38,004 bases of DNA from an uncultured Saprospiraceae bacterium (GCA_937995755.1 CALKJD010000121.1:1-38004), one strand, 5' to 3'; counted from the first letter of the stretch, positions 1 to 7,078 are shown. Notes: generated from the sequence alone by a model not told the origin. Translations and numbers: made by a program.

Positions 1-1
1 A

Positions 2-520
2 CTAAGTAGTAAGAGAAACGAAAAATCAATATTAACAAAACATAGTAATGAAATAGGAATCGCCCTAAGTAGCCTTTATCTAGTAGCCACTCTTGTGATC
101 AAAAACAATGTGAATCAAAAATTTGAAGAAGCATTAACAAGTCAAAACATCCACTATACCCACATCCATTCTCAGCCAGTAGGTATTGCTTCGCTGCATT
201 GGTACGGTCTAGGTCGCACACCAGAGGGATATTACATGGGTGATTACTCTTATACAGATGGAAAGGATATCCAACTTTCTTTCTTCCCTACTGCTGACTC
301 ATTGATGACAGAGCTCGATGCGCACACCATAGATAGAATGAAGTGGTTTGCCAAGGATTTTTATCATGTTGTCGAACAAGGTGATTCTCTCTTATTTTAC
401 AATATGCAAGTAGACATGCAAGGCATTTACGATCTCGGACAAAGAAAGGCACCGACTCGTGGTTTCTTTATCTTAGAAAATAAGAAAGGGGGAAAGTTGA
501 TTTCTTCTGGAAGGCATTGA
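2..520 (+). CDS. YdjM/DUF457-type membrane-bound metal-dependent hydrolase, 3' part
   Basis: The reading frame is open from the left edge to TGA at 518-520, so the gene is cut at its 5' end; the GTG at 95 is internal, not a start. The visible 172 residues begin with the end of a membrane region (IGIALSSLYLVATLVIKN) followed by a soluble tail of about 130 residues. Such a tail, with a last helix of the SLYL type, a K.V...FE.AL segment and a GYYSY/D-like strand, is typical of the C-terminus of membrane-bound metal-dependent hydrolases (YdjM/DUF457) in Saprospiria-like bacteria. The histidine-rich metal site of this family lies in the N-terminal half, outside the window, so activity cannot be judged. 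The gene is convergent with the ars cassette, with 59 bp between the stops. Family assignment is from recalled family pattern; substrate unknown. Confidence 0.72.
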   Translation, partial: LSSKRNEKSILTKHSNEIGIALSSLYLVATLVIKNNVNQKFEEALTSQNIHYTHIHSQPVGIASLHWYGLGRTPEGYYMGDYSYTDGKDIQLSFFPTADSLMTELDAHTIDRMKWFAKDFYHVVEQGDSLLFYNMQVDMQGIYDLGQRKAPTRGFFILENKKGGKLISSGRH

Positions 521-579
521 AAAACAATTCATGATCACTTACACCTTACAATTCAATATTATGAATTACAAGAATATCG

Positions 580-1287
580 TTACCCTACAAAGAAAATAGA
601 GACATAATATAAACCTGTCAATATAAAGACTACTCCAGCCACGTACCTCATTACCTTTTCAATTTTTGTAAGGGCATTAAAGGTAGTACCCACTCTATCA
701 GCAGCGAATGCCAACAGATATGCAAATAGTATTACTGGAAGCCCTGTACCTATGGCAAATACAATTGGAAGATAGAGACCTGAAGCACTGGAAATAGACA
801 TAGGAATCAGCATACCAAAGAATAATGCGCCACTATAGGGACAGAAAGCGAGCGCAAATATGACACCCAACATGAAGGCTCCAAAAATTCCTCTGTCTTT
901 AAATCTATCTGTTAACTTATCTTGAATATTAATCTTACCCAAAAAATTAAGTTTGATGACGTTCAACATCACTAAGCCTATAATAATCAATAGCGGTCCT
1001 AGATACTTTTCTCCATTTTGTTGAAAGAGTCTCGCAACGTGAAATTTACTCACTCCAAAATATAGTATCAATCCAATAATCGTATAACTAAAAGCACGAC
1101 CTAATGAATAAACCACACCACTAAGAAGTACTAAATTCTTCTTAGATACATTCTTTGAGATAAAAGCTGTTGCAGTTACATTTGTAGCGAGTGGACATGG
1201 GCTAATTGCAGTCATAAGACCTAAGACAAAAGCAGATAGAATAGGAATATTATAACTATCTAAAATTGAATTCAAAAACTCCATCAT
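580..1287 (-). CDS. ArsG-like / CcdA-like permease of the ars cassette
   Basis: 235 residues with about six membrane segments. It matches the family annotated as ArsG, proposed exporters of trivalent aminoaromatic arsenicals, which belongs to the LysE/CcdA-like superfamily. Two Cys-Pro motifs sit in matching positions of the two halves: SPCPLATN (C31) and FCPYSG (C149). This is the arrangement seen in CcdA/DsbD, where the two cysteines carry electrons across the membrane. The ATG overlaps the upstream lipoprotein gene by 4 bp (1284-1287), so the two are probably translationally coupled; a second ATG follows at once. It is the last gene of the cassette. Export of arsenicals is the literature-based role; electron transfer to the neighbouring thioredoxin-like lipoprotein is an alternative I infer from the cysteines. 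Confidence 0.8.
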   Translation of the reverse strand: MMEFLNSILDSYNIPILSAFVLGLMTAISPCPLATNVTATAFISKNVSKKNLVLLSGVVYSLGRAFSYTIIGLILYFGVSKFHVARLFQQNGEKYLGPLLIIIGLVMLNVIKLNFLGKINIQDKLTDRFKDRGIFGAFMLGVIFALAFCPYSGALFFGMLIPMSISSASGLYLPIVFAIGTGLPVILFAYLLAFAADRVGTTFNALTKIEKVMRYVAGVVFILTGLYYVSIFFVG

Positions 1288-1718
1288 AATGCTGAAAGTT
1301 GCATTTCAATTTTAGACTTTAGTTCTGCAGAAAATACTTCCTTATCATTTCCTTTTTGGAAAGCAAAATTAGTGAGATCTATATGATCTTCCTTTCCATC
1401 CTTAATTACATTAATGAACAAGGCTGTACCTGTCGCTTCAAATCTTTCAGCTATATCATAGTTTACTTCATCATCAACGTTGACTGTTCTAAAACTTAAC
1501 TTGCCTGATTCCAATTGATCTTTGAAGAAAGTATTTACCGTGTATTCAGCATTAGCTTCTATTGCCTCGCAAGTAACGCAACGATGAGTGCCATAGAAGT
1601 CGATTAATTCTACCTTAGTAGATGTGTCGTTAGTTTTGATCGTCTTACTATTATCCTGTCCATTACACGATGCCAAAATAAGTACAGCTATAAAAAAGAG
1701 CAAATTTGATAGTTTCAT
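1284..1718 (-). CDS. ArsF-like thioredoxin-fold lipoprotein
   Basis: 144 residues. The N-terminus is a lipoprotein signal (LILASC, lipid-modified Cys at residue 18), so the protein should be anchored on the periplasmic side. The rest reads as a thioredoxin-like fold: strand VELIDFYG, then redox motif CVTC (C47, C50), then strand KLSFRTVNVD, then a short C-terminal half. This combination matches proteins annotated as the ArsF subunit of a nitrophenyl-compound nitroreductase. In the described ArsE/ArsF/ArsG system ArsE and ArsF reduce nitroaromatic arsenicals and ArsG exports the product. The stop codon overlaps the start of the ArsG-like gene. The upstream permease gene ends 24 bp before this start. 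The fold and the lipobox are visible; the substrate is inferred from the neighbours. Confidence 0.78.
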   Translation of the reverse strand: MKLSNLLFFIAVLILASCNGQDNSKTIKTNDTSTKVELIDFYGTHRCVTCEAIEANAEYTVNTFFKDQLESGKLSFRTVNVDDEVNYDIAERFEATGTALFINVIKDGKEDHIDLTNFAFQKGNDKEVFSAELKSKIEMQLSAL

Positions 1719-1742
1719 TAAAAGATTATTTTGATTAAAAAA

Positions 1743-2720
1743 TCACAGTATTATATTAAATAAGTATCCTGAAATAATGATACACAAGGTTACAATTCCA
1801 AAAAATATTCCGATCAACTTTATAGTCATCACTTTCTTTAGCAACATAGCTTCTGGCAATGAAAGCCCTACTACACCCATCATAAAAGCTATAGCTGTAC
1901 CCAGAGGAATTCCCTTCGCCACTAAAACTTGAACAATAGGTAATACTCCTGACGCATTGGAATACATAGGCACGGCCATCAATGCGGCTATCGGCACTGC
2001 CAATAAATTATCTTTACTCATGTACTGTTCAAAAAATCCATTAGGTATGTAGCCATGCATCAGACCACCAATTGCAATTCCTACAATAACATAAGGCACT
2101 ACGCCTTTTAATATTTCAAGTACTTCTGACCAGATTACTGGTAAACGCTGCGCAAGACTTTGCTTCTCCTGTTGAAATAAATCTTGATCTCTTTGAGCAT
2201 TCGCCAACACTTCTAATACCCAAGGAGAAAGGTACCGTTCTAGCCTTAATCTACTTAAGATTATTCCTGATATAGTACCCAGTAGTACTCCAGACACCAC
2301 ATAAATGACAGTGGTCTTGAGCCCAAACAAACCGACGAACAAGCCAATCGCAACTTCATTTACCAATGGTGAAGTAATCAAAAATGAAAAGGTAACGCCC
2401 AGTGGAATTCCGCCTCTTACAAAACCAATAAATAAAGGGACAGAAGAGCAACTACAAAATGGTGTTACCACGCCAAAAAGACTAGCCATTAGATATTCCA
2501 AACCATAGAGCTTATTTCTAGAAAGGTAATTTTTAACTCTATCAATCGGAAAATAGCTATTCACTATTCCCATAAAAAATATAACTATTACTAGAAGCAA
2601 TAATATTTTTACTGAGTCATATATAAAGAAGTTAAGTGCATTAGCTAGATGAGCTTGGGGATCAAGCTGTATGAGATCATACACTATCCAATCCGCCATA
2701 TGTTGCACCCAATCAAACAT
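1743..2720 (-). CDS. ArsP/SO_0444-type permease
   Basis: 325 residues, about eight membrane segments in two halves joined by a charged loop near residues 165-195. The motif TPFCSCSSVPLF (C89, C91) in the first half and the related MYSNASGVLPIV segment in the second half are hallmarks of the DUF318/ArsP_1 permease family. Known members export trivalent organoarsenicals such as methylarsenite (ArsP), or have been annotated as Cu/Zn exporters. The ATG lies 8 bp inside the end of the OsmC-like gene (2713-2720), so it is clearly in the same operon and probably translationally coupled. With an ArsR-type regulator at the head of the operon and ArsF/ArsG-like proteins behind, export of an arsenical is the simplest reading; another soft metal cannot be excluded. 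Confidence 0.85.
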   Translation of the reverse strand: MFDWVQHMADWIVYDLIQLDPQAHLANALNFFIYDSVKILLLLVIVIFFMGIVNSYFPIDRVKNYLSRNKLYGLEYLMASLFGVVTPFCSCSSVPLFIGFVRGGIPLGVTFSFLITSPLVNEVAIGLFVGLFGLKTTVIYVVSGVLLGTISGIILSRLRLERYLSPWVLEVLANAQRDQDLFQQEKQSLAQRLPVIWSEVLEILKGVVPYVIVGIAIGGLMHGYIPNGFFEQYMSKDNLLAVPIAALMAVPMYSNASGVLPIVQVLVAKGIPLGTAIAFMMGVVGLSLPEAMLLKKVMTIKLIGIFFGIVTLCIIISGYLFNIIL

Positions 2721-3120
2721 AGTCGTTTATAAGCTGTATTGTTCCACTAATCGCTGCACTTCTTTTGATGGTATTATAGATCGTACCATGCTCTTCGATA
2801 TTTCGATGGAGTAGATCTGTATTGATACTTTCCTTACTATATATTGTCAATTGATATTCAATGTCATCCATCCTTGTAGGAGAAGATTTTCTAGTTGAAG
2901 TGACAGTGATATTAGCTTTAGTATATTCGAATCGCTGCAACACAGATAGGCGTTCTACATTTTTCAATATACAAGCCGCTAAAGCAGTCAGTAATATCTC
3001 TGCAGGATTAGGCAAATCTGCTCCAGACTCTGCCGATGTTCCGATTAGCAGCTCGTTATCTCCAAAACCAATAGTCGCATGAGCCTTGGCTATAGAATTT
3101 GCTGTAATAGAGTATTTCAT
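2713..3120 (-). CDS. OsmC-like family protein lacking the second catalytic cysteine
   Basis: 135 residues with the OsmC/Ohr layout: N-terminal beta strands, the helix ALAACILKNVERLS carrying the first conserved cysteine (C50), and a C-terminal alpha-beta part. Two-cysteine OsmC/Ohr hydroperoxidases have a second cysteine in a C-P-V motif near the end; here the corresponding place (residues 111-117, HGTIYNT) has no cysteine. It is therefore unlikely to be a classical thiol peroxidase and is closer to the YhfA-like members of unknown function. It starts 8 bp after the small thioredoxin gene and overlaps the permease start by 8 bp. Its place in the middle of an ars-type operon suggests a thiol or arsenical binding role, which is inference. 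Confidence 0.8.
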   Translation of the reverse strand: MKYSITANSIAKAHATIGFGDNELLIGTSAESGADLPNPAEILLTALAACILKNVERLSVLQRFEYTKANITVTSTRKSSPTRMDDIEYQLTIYSKESINTDLLHRNIEEHGTIYNTIKRSAAISGTIQLINDYV

Positions 3121-3128
3121 GATATCGC

Positions 3129-3362
3129 TTAATTTAGTAATTCAACAACCTCTTTGACGGAAGGCACTCTACCTTTTATAACTATTTCATCGTTTATAAC
3201 TACTGCTGGTGTAGACATTACATTGTATTTCATAATCTCCATGATATCTTCTACCTTCTCAATGGAAGCTTCTACTCCAGACTGATTTACGGCATCCGTA
3301 ATTACTTGAGTGGTCTGTATACATTTTGGACATCCAGTTCCTAATACTTTTATTTTCTTCAT
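3129..3362 (-). CDS. Small thioredoxin-like redox disulfide protein (ArsE-like candidate)
   Basis: 77 residues with no signal peptide, so cytosolic. The fold is a minimal thioredoxin/glutaredoxin: strand KIKVLGTG, redox motif CPKC (C11, C14), and a cis-proline loop STPAVVIND. It belongs to the family often annotated as redox-active disulfide protein 2. The ATG at 3362 was chosen over a TTG at 3386 because the TTG lies inside the end of arsR and the family starts with MKKIKV; the spacing to the arsR stop is then 10 bp. In its operon position it could play the role of ArsE, the partner of ArsF, or be the cytosolic electron donor for the CcdA-like ArsG protein. The fold is certain; the role is inferred. 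Confidence 0.85.
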   Translation of the reverse strand: MKKIKVLGTGCPKCIQTTQVITDAVNQSGVEASIEKVEDIMEIMKYNVMSTPAVVINDEIVIKGRVPSVKEVVELLN

Positions 3363-3372
3363 GATTATACTA

Positions 3373-3696
3373 TTATTGAGGTTCAAATTCTTCGATTTTC
3401 AAAAATGACGCAAACATTAGATTCGCTTTTTTCCAGTTCGCTTTATCAATACAGTACTTGACTCTTGGTGGATTGATTTCACCTTTTATCAGACCTGCAC
3501 TTTTAAGTTCTTTCAAATGCTGCGACACCGTAGATTGCGCAATGGGAAGCAACTCTACCAAATCACCTGTAAAACAACAAGACTGGCTATTCAGTATATT
3601 CAATATCTCTAATCTAATGGGATGAGCTAATGCCTTTGCAAACCTTGCCAGTTCTTGTTTTTTTTCTACTTCCATATGATTGATTGTACAAGTCAT
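3373..3696 (-). CDS. arsR: ArsR/SmtB-family winged-helix repressor
   Basis: 107 residues, a single winged helix-turn-helix domain: ALAHPIRLEILNIL (helices 1-2), a cysteine pair SQSCCFTGDLVE (C40, C41) in the place where ArsR proteins carry their metal-sensing cysteines, the recognition helix IAQSTVSQHLKELKSAGLI, and the wing NPPRVKYCID. Additional cysteines at residues 3 and 82 could complete a three-sulphur arsenite site, which is inference. A second Met at residue 8 is a possible alternative start. It is the first gene of the minus-strand cassette, and an inverted repeat covers its promoter 10 bp upstream of the ATG, as expected for an autorepressor that lets go on binding As(III), Sb(III) or a related ion. 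Confidence 0.9.
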   Translation of the reverse strand: MTCTINHMEVEKKQELARFAKALAHPIRLEILNILNSQSCCFTGDLVELLPIAQSTVSQHLKELKSAGLIKGEINPPRVKYCIDKANWKKANLMFASFLKIEEFEPQ

Positions 3697-3705
3697 TTCT
3701 TTATC

Positions 3706-3729
3706 GTCTATCGCAAATGTACGATAGAC
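3706..3729. promoter_or_regulatory. Probable ArsR operator (perfect 8-bp inverted repeat)
   Basis: Arms GTCTATCG (3706-3713) and CGATAGAC (3722-3729) are perfect reverse complements, separated by the 8 bp caaatgta. Read on the minus strand that spacer is TACATTTG, the -7 box of the cassette promoter. A dimeric ArsR bound here would block RNA polymerase directly. Binding is inferred from position and symmetry. Confidence 0.72.
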
Positions 3730-3740
3730 ATAAAAAGCAA
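3714..3740 (-). promoter_or_regulatory. Promoter of the ars-type cassette
   Basis: On the minus strand TTG (3740-3738) is followed after 16 bp by TACATTTG (3721-3714), a full match to the Bacteroidota -7 consensus TAnnTTTG. The arsR ATG at 3696 is 17 nt beyond the -7 box, so the leader would be only about 10-14 nt. Confidence 0.65.
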
Positions 3741-4182
3741 TGTGTGACCTATGTTACTCTTCAGAATGATATGAATCATTAATACCTAATTGAGATACTG
3801 ACCAGGAGATGATCACGGTCATTAGCTTCAATATACTTTCTGCACAAATAAAAACGTTCAAGAAGAAAATCGATTCTCAAATGTGATTATAGTTGCTATT
3901 ACAGTTAATGATCTCACTTTGCTAGAACGGCTAATAGCGATCCGTCTATAATATTAAGGCATACATAAATCTTGAAGACATTAAACACTTTTCAATTGGC
4001 AACTATTACAAGCAAACAATTGTTAATCCAAAAGTTGCAAGAATGTGAAGAAGCACCGCTAAATGAAGCATACATGATTAAAGCTAAATAAGGGCATCAC
4101 ACTCTGCCTAGACCAATCAGATGATTACAATGGAAGTTGCTAGAAGCATATTCCAATTAACACAAAGAATAAAATTGAAATT
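3741..4182. other. Intergenic region between divergent cassettes, no convincing gene
   Basis: About 440 bp between the ars promoter and the thioredoxin-like gene. Only very short open frames are present on the plus strand: ATG 3809-3886 (25 residues, preceded directly by AGGAG), and a TTG-started frame 3972-4091 (39 residues, ending with a helix-like QKLQECEEAPLNEAYMIKAK). None has a recognisable family. The stretch may hold a decayed gene. The promoter of the downstream operon must lie here, but no clear TAnnTTTG box was found close to the ATG at 4183. Confidence 0.4.
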
Positions 4183-4617
4183 ATGAAAATATTGATGAGC
4201 TTAGTCCTAGCGACATTCTTAACAATGACTATAGCTGCCCAGGATACTGTCGCCAATTACTTTACAGATTCAGAAAAGGCGATGGAATATGCCGAAACCA
4301 ATAATGCTGAGATACTAATGATATTTGGAGGTAGCGATTGGTGCAGACCATGTATCCAATTTAAAAAAGAGATCTTAGAAACTAACGATTTTCAAGCAAG
4401 TACAAATGGCAAAGTCGCTATATTGTATCTAGATTTTCCTTCGAAGAAAAAAAACAAATTGTCAAAAGAAGCTACACAGCATAACGAAGCCTTAGCTGCA
4501 AAGTATAATACATCAGGATCTTTTCCAAAAATATTATTAATGGATAAGGCTATGAATAAAATCAAAGAGATATCCTACGAAGGTCAATCATCCACAGATT
4601 TTATCACATTACTCTAA
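4183..4617 (+). CDS. Exported thioredoxin-family protein (WCRPC)
   Basis: 144 residues. A signal peptide (MKILMSLVLATFLTMTIAAQ, cleavage likely after residue 19 or 20) sends it to the periplasm. The mature part is a thioredoxin-like fold with GGSDWCRPC (C54, C57), strand KVAILYLDFP and a cis-proline loop SGSFPKILLMD. It resembles the thioredoxin_7-like domains of DsbD-type and TlpA-type reductases, so it probably keeps a cysteine pair in an envelope protein reduced. The stop TAA is followed at once by the ATG of apbE, and two further genes follow in the same direction. The obvious substrate candidate is the DUF4266 protein two genes on, which has a C-terminal CGC. That link is inference. Confidence 0.85.
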   Translation: MKILMSLVLATFLTMTIAAQDTVANYFTDSEKAMEYAETNNAEILMIFGGSDWCRPCIQFKKEILETNDFQASTNGKVAILYLDFPSKKKNKLSKEATQHNEALAAKYNTSGSFPKILLMDKAMNKIKEISYEGQSSTDFITLL

Positions 4618-5625
4618 ATGACTGCATTGACCAGAACTGTTATATACCTATTTTCTATCTTGATTTTGAATAGCTGCAATGCCCAGTCTAAGTTAGAAAG
4701 TCACAAAGAGATTCTCAAATTGATGGGAACTCGATTTGAAGTGACGGCTACGGCCCTAAATAAAGAAGTAGCACAGCAAGCCGTAAAAATTGGCATAGCG
4801 GAAATAGAGAGAATAGAAAATCTAATTTCATCATGGCAATCGTCTTCACAGACGAGCGAGATCAATAGAAATGCTGGTATCAAAGCGGTAAGTGTAGATC
4901 AAGAATTATATGATTTGATTGACCGATCGCTTAAAGTATCTGCATTAACACAAGGCGCATTTGACATCAGCTTTGCGAGTATGGAAAGGATCTATACATT
5001 TGACAAAGCTAATCATACGCTTCCAGATGCTAAAAGATTATCTGAAGCCATCGACAAAATAGATTATAAAAATATCATCCTTGACAGAGAATCGAAAAGT
5101 GTATTCCTAAAAGAAGAGGGTATGAAAATCGGATTTGGCGGAATAGGTAAAGGGTATGCTGCTAATAAAGCCAAACAAATCATGATGGTTATAGATGGAG
5201 TACAAGGTGGCGTGGTCAATGCATCTGGTGACTTAGTGGTCTGGGGAGATAATGGAACCGAAGAAACATGGAAGGTTCAAATCTCTGATCCTAAAGACAT
5301 CAATAAAAGCTTAGGAACTATAGGCATCAAAAATGCATCCGTCGTTACTTCTGGAGATTATGAAAAATACTTCACCTATGATGGAAAACGATATGCTCAT
5401 ATAATCAATCCTGATACAGGAATACCAACATCTGGCATCAAGAGTGCTACCGTGGTATGTCCAGATGCAGAACTTGGAGATGCATTAGCCACTTCGATAT
5501 TTGTACTCGGACCTAAAGAGGGAATGAATCTAATCAATCAACTAAAAAATACAGAGGCTTTAATCATCACTGATGAAGATCAAATATTAACCTCCAACAA
5601 ACTAGAATTAAATAAACAGAAATAG
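4618..5625 (+). CDS. apbE: FAD:protein FMN transferase (ApbE family), lipoprotein
   Basis: 335 residues. ApbE enzymes take FMN from FAD and attach it covalently to a threonine or serine of a periplasmic target protein, using Mg2+. The N-terminal lipobox LNSC (Cys 20) anchors it on the periplasmic side. Family motifs are intact and in order: MGTRFEVTA (from residue 36), GGIGKGYAA, VVNASGDLVVWG, the nucleotide-site motif HIINPDTG, and the metal-ligand region AELGDALATSIFVLG. Length is normal. It starts directly at the stop of the thioredoxin-like gene and its own stop abuts the DUF4266 ATG, so translation is probably coupled. No protein encoded nearby shows a clear flavinylation motif of the D-x-x-(S/T)-(A/G)-T type, so the acceptor is unknown. 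Confidence 0.93.
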   Translation: MTALTRTVIYLFSILILNSCNAQSKLESHKEILKLMGTRFEVTATALNKEVAQQAVKIGIAEIERIENLISSWQSSSQTSEINRNAGIKAVSVDQELYDLIDRSLKVSALTQGAFDISFASMERIYTFDKANHTLPDAKRLSEAIDKIDYKNIILDRESKSVFLKEEGMKIGFGGIGKGYAANKAKQIMMVIDGVQGGVVNASGDLVVWGDNGTEETWKVQISDPKDINKSLGTIGIKNASVVTSGDYEKYFTYDGKRYAHIINPDTGIPTSGIKSATVVCPDAELGDALATSIFVLGPKEGMNLINQLKNTEALIITDEDQILTSNKLELNKQK

Positions 5626-5847
5626 ATGAAAAAAATAATCAGAAATACACTCTGTCTTTTTTTACTAAGCTATGCGATGACTAGTTGCGTCTCCGTTGCA
5701 GCCTACCAAAAAATGCACTTAAATGATAAAGAGATGACCTTAGGTGATAAGAAACTAGAAACTTTTGAAATCAACTTCCAAGCATACCGTGAAGGAGCGG
5801 CTGGAGCTAATGGTGGTAAAGTAGGTGGTGGTTGCGGCTGTAACTAA
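5626..5847 (+). CDS. DUF4266 small lipoprotein with C-terminal GGGCGCN
   Basis: 73 residues. The signal segment ends in MTSC, giving a lipid-anchored Cys 21. The mature peptide is only 53 residues: a short polar part (residues 24-50, rich in K, E and D) and then REGAAGANGGKVGGGCGCN, a glycine-rich tail ending in Cys 70 and Cys 72. This matches the DUF4266 family, which in my knowledge of Bacteroidota and Proteobacteria genomes travels with ApbE and DUF3570 genes. Function is not established. The tail looks made for metal binding, covalent cofactor attachment or modification, and the upstream thioredoxin could keep the cysteines reduced. The start ATG directly follows the apbE stop. Confidence 0.85.
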   Translation: MKKIIRNTLCLFLLSYAMTSCVSVAAYQKMHLNDKEMTLGDKKLETFEINFQAYREGAAGANGGKVGGGCGCN

Positions 5848-5874
5848 TTGATCAAAGTAAAAAAGACAACAAAA

Positions 5875-7059
5875 ATGAGATTACAAAAAATAAGTTTCAT
5901 TATCGCTTTCGTAGCATTGGCCATTTTCGCCCAAGCACAAGAAGGATATCAAATGAAGCCCAACGAAAAATATACTGAGATAGACTTTTTGAGTAGCTAT
6001 TACACCCAAGATGGAGACAACGCTGCCGTAACTGGAGGAGTAGGTACAGAAGAGCTTACTGACTTTGCTACTATAATTGTGGTAAACGTACCCTTGGATA
6101 GCACTCAATCTATCAATGCCACACTTGGCTTAGATATATACAGCTCCGCCTCTACTGACAATATAGATAACAATAGATCTTCTGCGTCTATAATGGACAA
6201 AAGAGCATACGCCAATTTTGGCTATACTAAGAAGCTATTGAGTAAAGGTTTTACCTACGGCGCAAAGGTGGGATTCTCTTCCGAATATGATTACACCTCT
6301 ATCAATGGAGGAATCAACTTAGCCCAAGAATTCAATAATGGCAATACCGAATTTTCATTTTCAGCTCAAGCATTCCTCGACAACTGGAAGACTTATTTCC
6401 CAGTCGAACTAAGAGGCGATGTTACTGTACCTACTACGAGTCGAAACTCTTACAATGCGCAACTCACTTATTCGCAAGTACTCAGCAAGCGATTACAGAT
6501 GTCACTATCCGTAGAAGCGATTTATATGGATGGTTTACTTTCCACGCCATTTCACAGGGTATATTTCAATGATGAGGCGGCTACAGATATTGAGAGACTA
6601 CCTTCTACAAGATTAAAGATCCCATTGGCGGTCAGATTAAATTATAAGCCTACTGATAATTTAATAGTTAGGAGTTATTACCGCTTCTACACCGATGATT
6701 TTGGAATCGATGCACACACGTTTAATATTGAGCTCCCATATCATATCAATGACCATTGGACTCTATCTCCGTTCTATAGATTCCATACTCAGACAGGATC
6801 TGAGTATTTTGCACCATTTGCAGAGCATACTTCTACTGACGAATTCTACACCAGTGACTATGATCTCTCCGAACTCAGTAGCACGAAATATGGATTAGGT
6901 ATATCCTATACACCATTATACGGAGTGGCGAGAGGAAAAGTACCATTTACCTCTAAAGTTCTCATGTTTAATAGTATTGCTCTAAGGGTATCAAGATATA
7001 CAAGAGATACTGGGCTCTCAGGATATAGCGGATCGATCGGATTGAATTTTCGATTATAG
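5875..7059 (+). CDS. DUF3570 outer-membrane protein
   Basis: 394 residues. The ATG at 5875 was chosen because it gives a clean signal peptide (MRLQKISFIIAFVALAIFAQAQ); an in-frame TTG at 5848 directly after the previous stop would add nine charged residues in front of it. The mature part is a run of amphipathic beta strands ending in an aromatic-poor but typical outer-membrane C-terminus (GSIGLNFRL), as expected for a beta-barrel of the DUF3570 family. Early segments contain YYTQDGDNAAVTGG, a feature of the family. It is the last gene of the operon, 27 bp after the DUF4266 gene, and is followed by a strong hairpin. Role unknown: barrel, lipopeptide, flavin transferase and thiol reductase together suggest an exported or surface-exposed redox or metal-handling system. 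Confidence 0.85.
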   Translation: MRLQKISFIIAFVALAIFAQAQEGYQMKPNEKYTEIDFLSSYYTQDGDNAAVTGGVGTEELTDFATIIVVNVPLDSTQSINATLGLDIYSSASTDNIDNNRSSASIMDKRAYANFGYTKKLLSKGFTYGAKVGFSSEYDYTSINGGINLAQEFNNGNTEFSFSAQAFLDNWKTYFPVELRGDVTVPTTSRNSYNAQLTYSQVLSKRLQMSLSVEAIYMDGLLSTPFHRVYFNDEAATDIERLPSTRLKIPLAVRLNYKPTDNLIVRSYYRFYTDDFGIDAHTFNIELPYHINDHWTLSPFYRFHTQTGSEYFAPFAEHTSTDEFYTSDYDLSELSSTKYGLGISYTPLYGVARGKVPFTSKVLMFNSIALRVSRYTRDTGLSGYSGSIGLNFRL

Positions 7060-7078
7060 CTTGCTATTTGCAAACGAG

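Noticed and set aside
95..97. GTG at 95 as start of the first gene
   Set aside because: The frame is open to the left edge and the preceding residues form the last membrane helix of the same family, so the gene is cut by the window.
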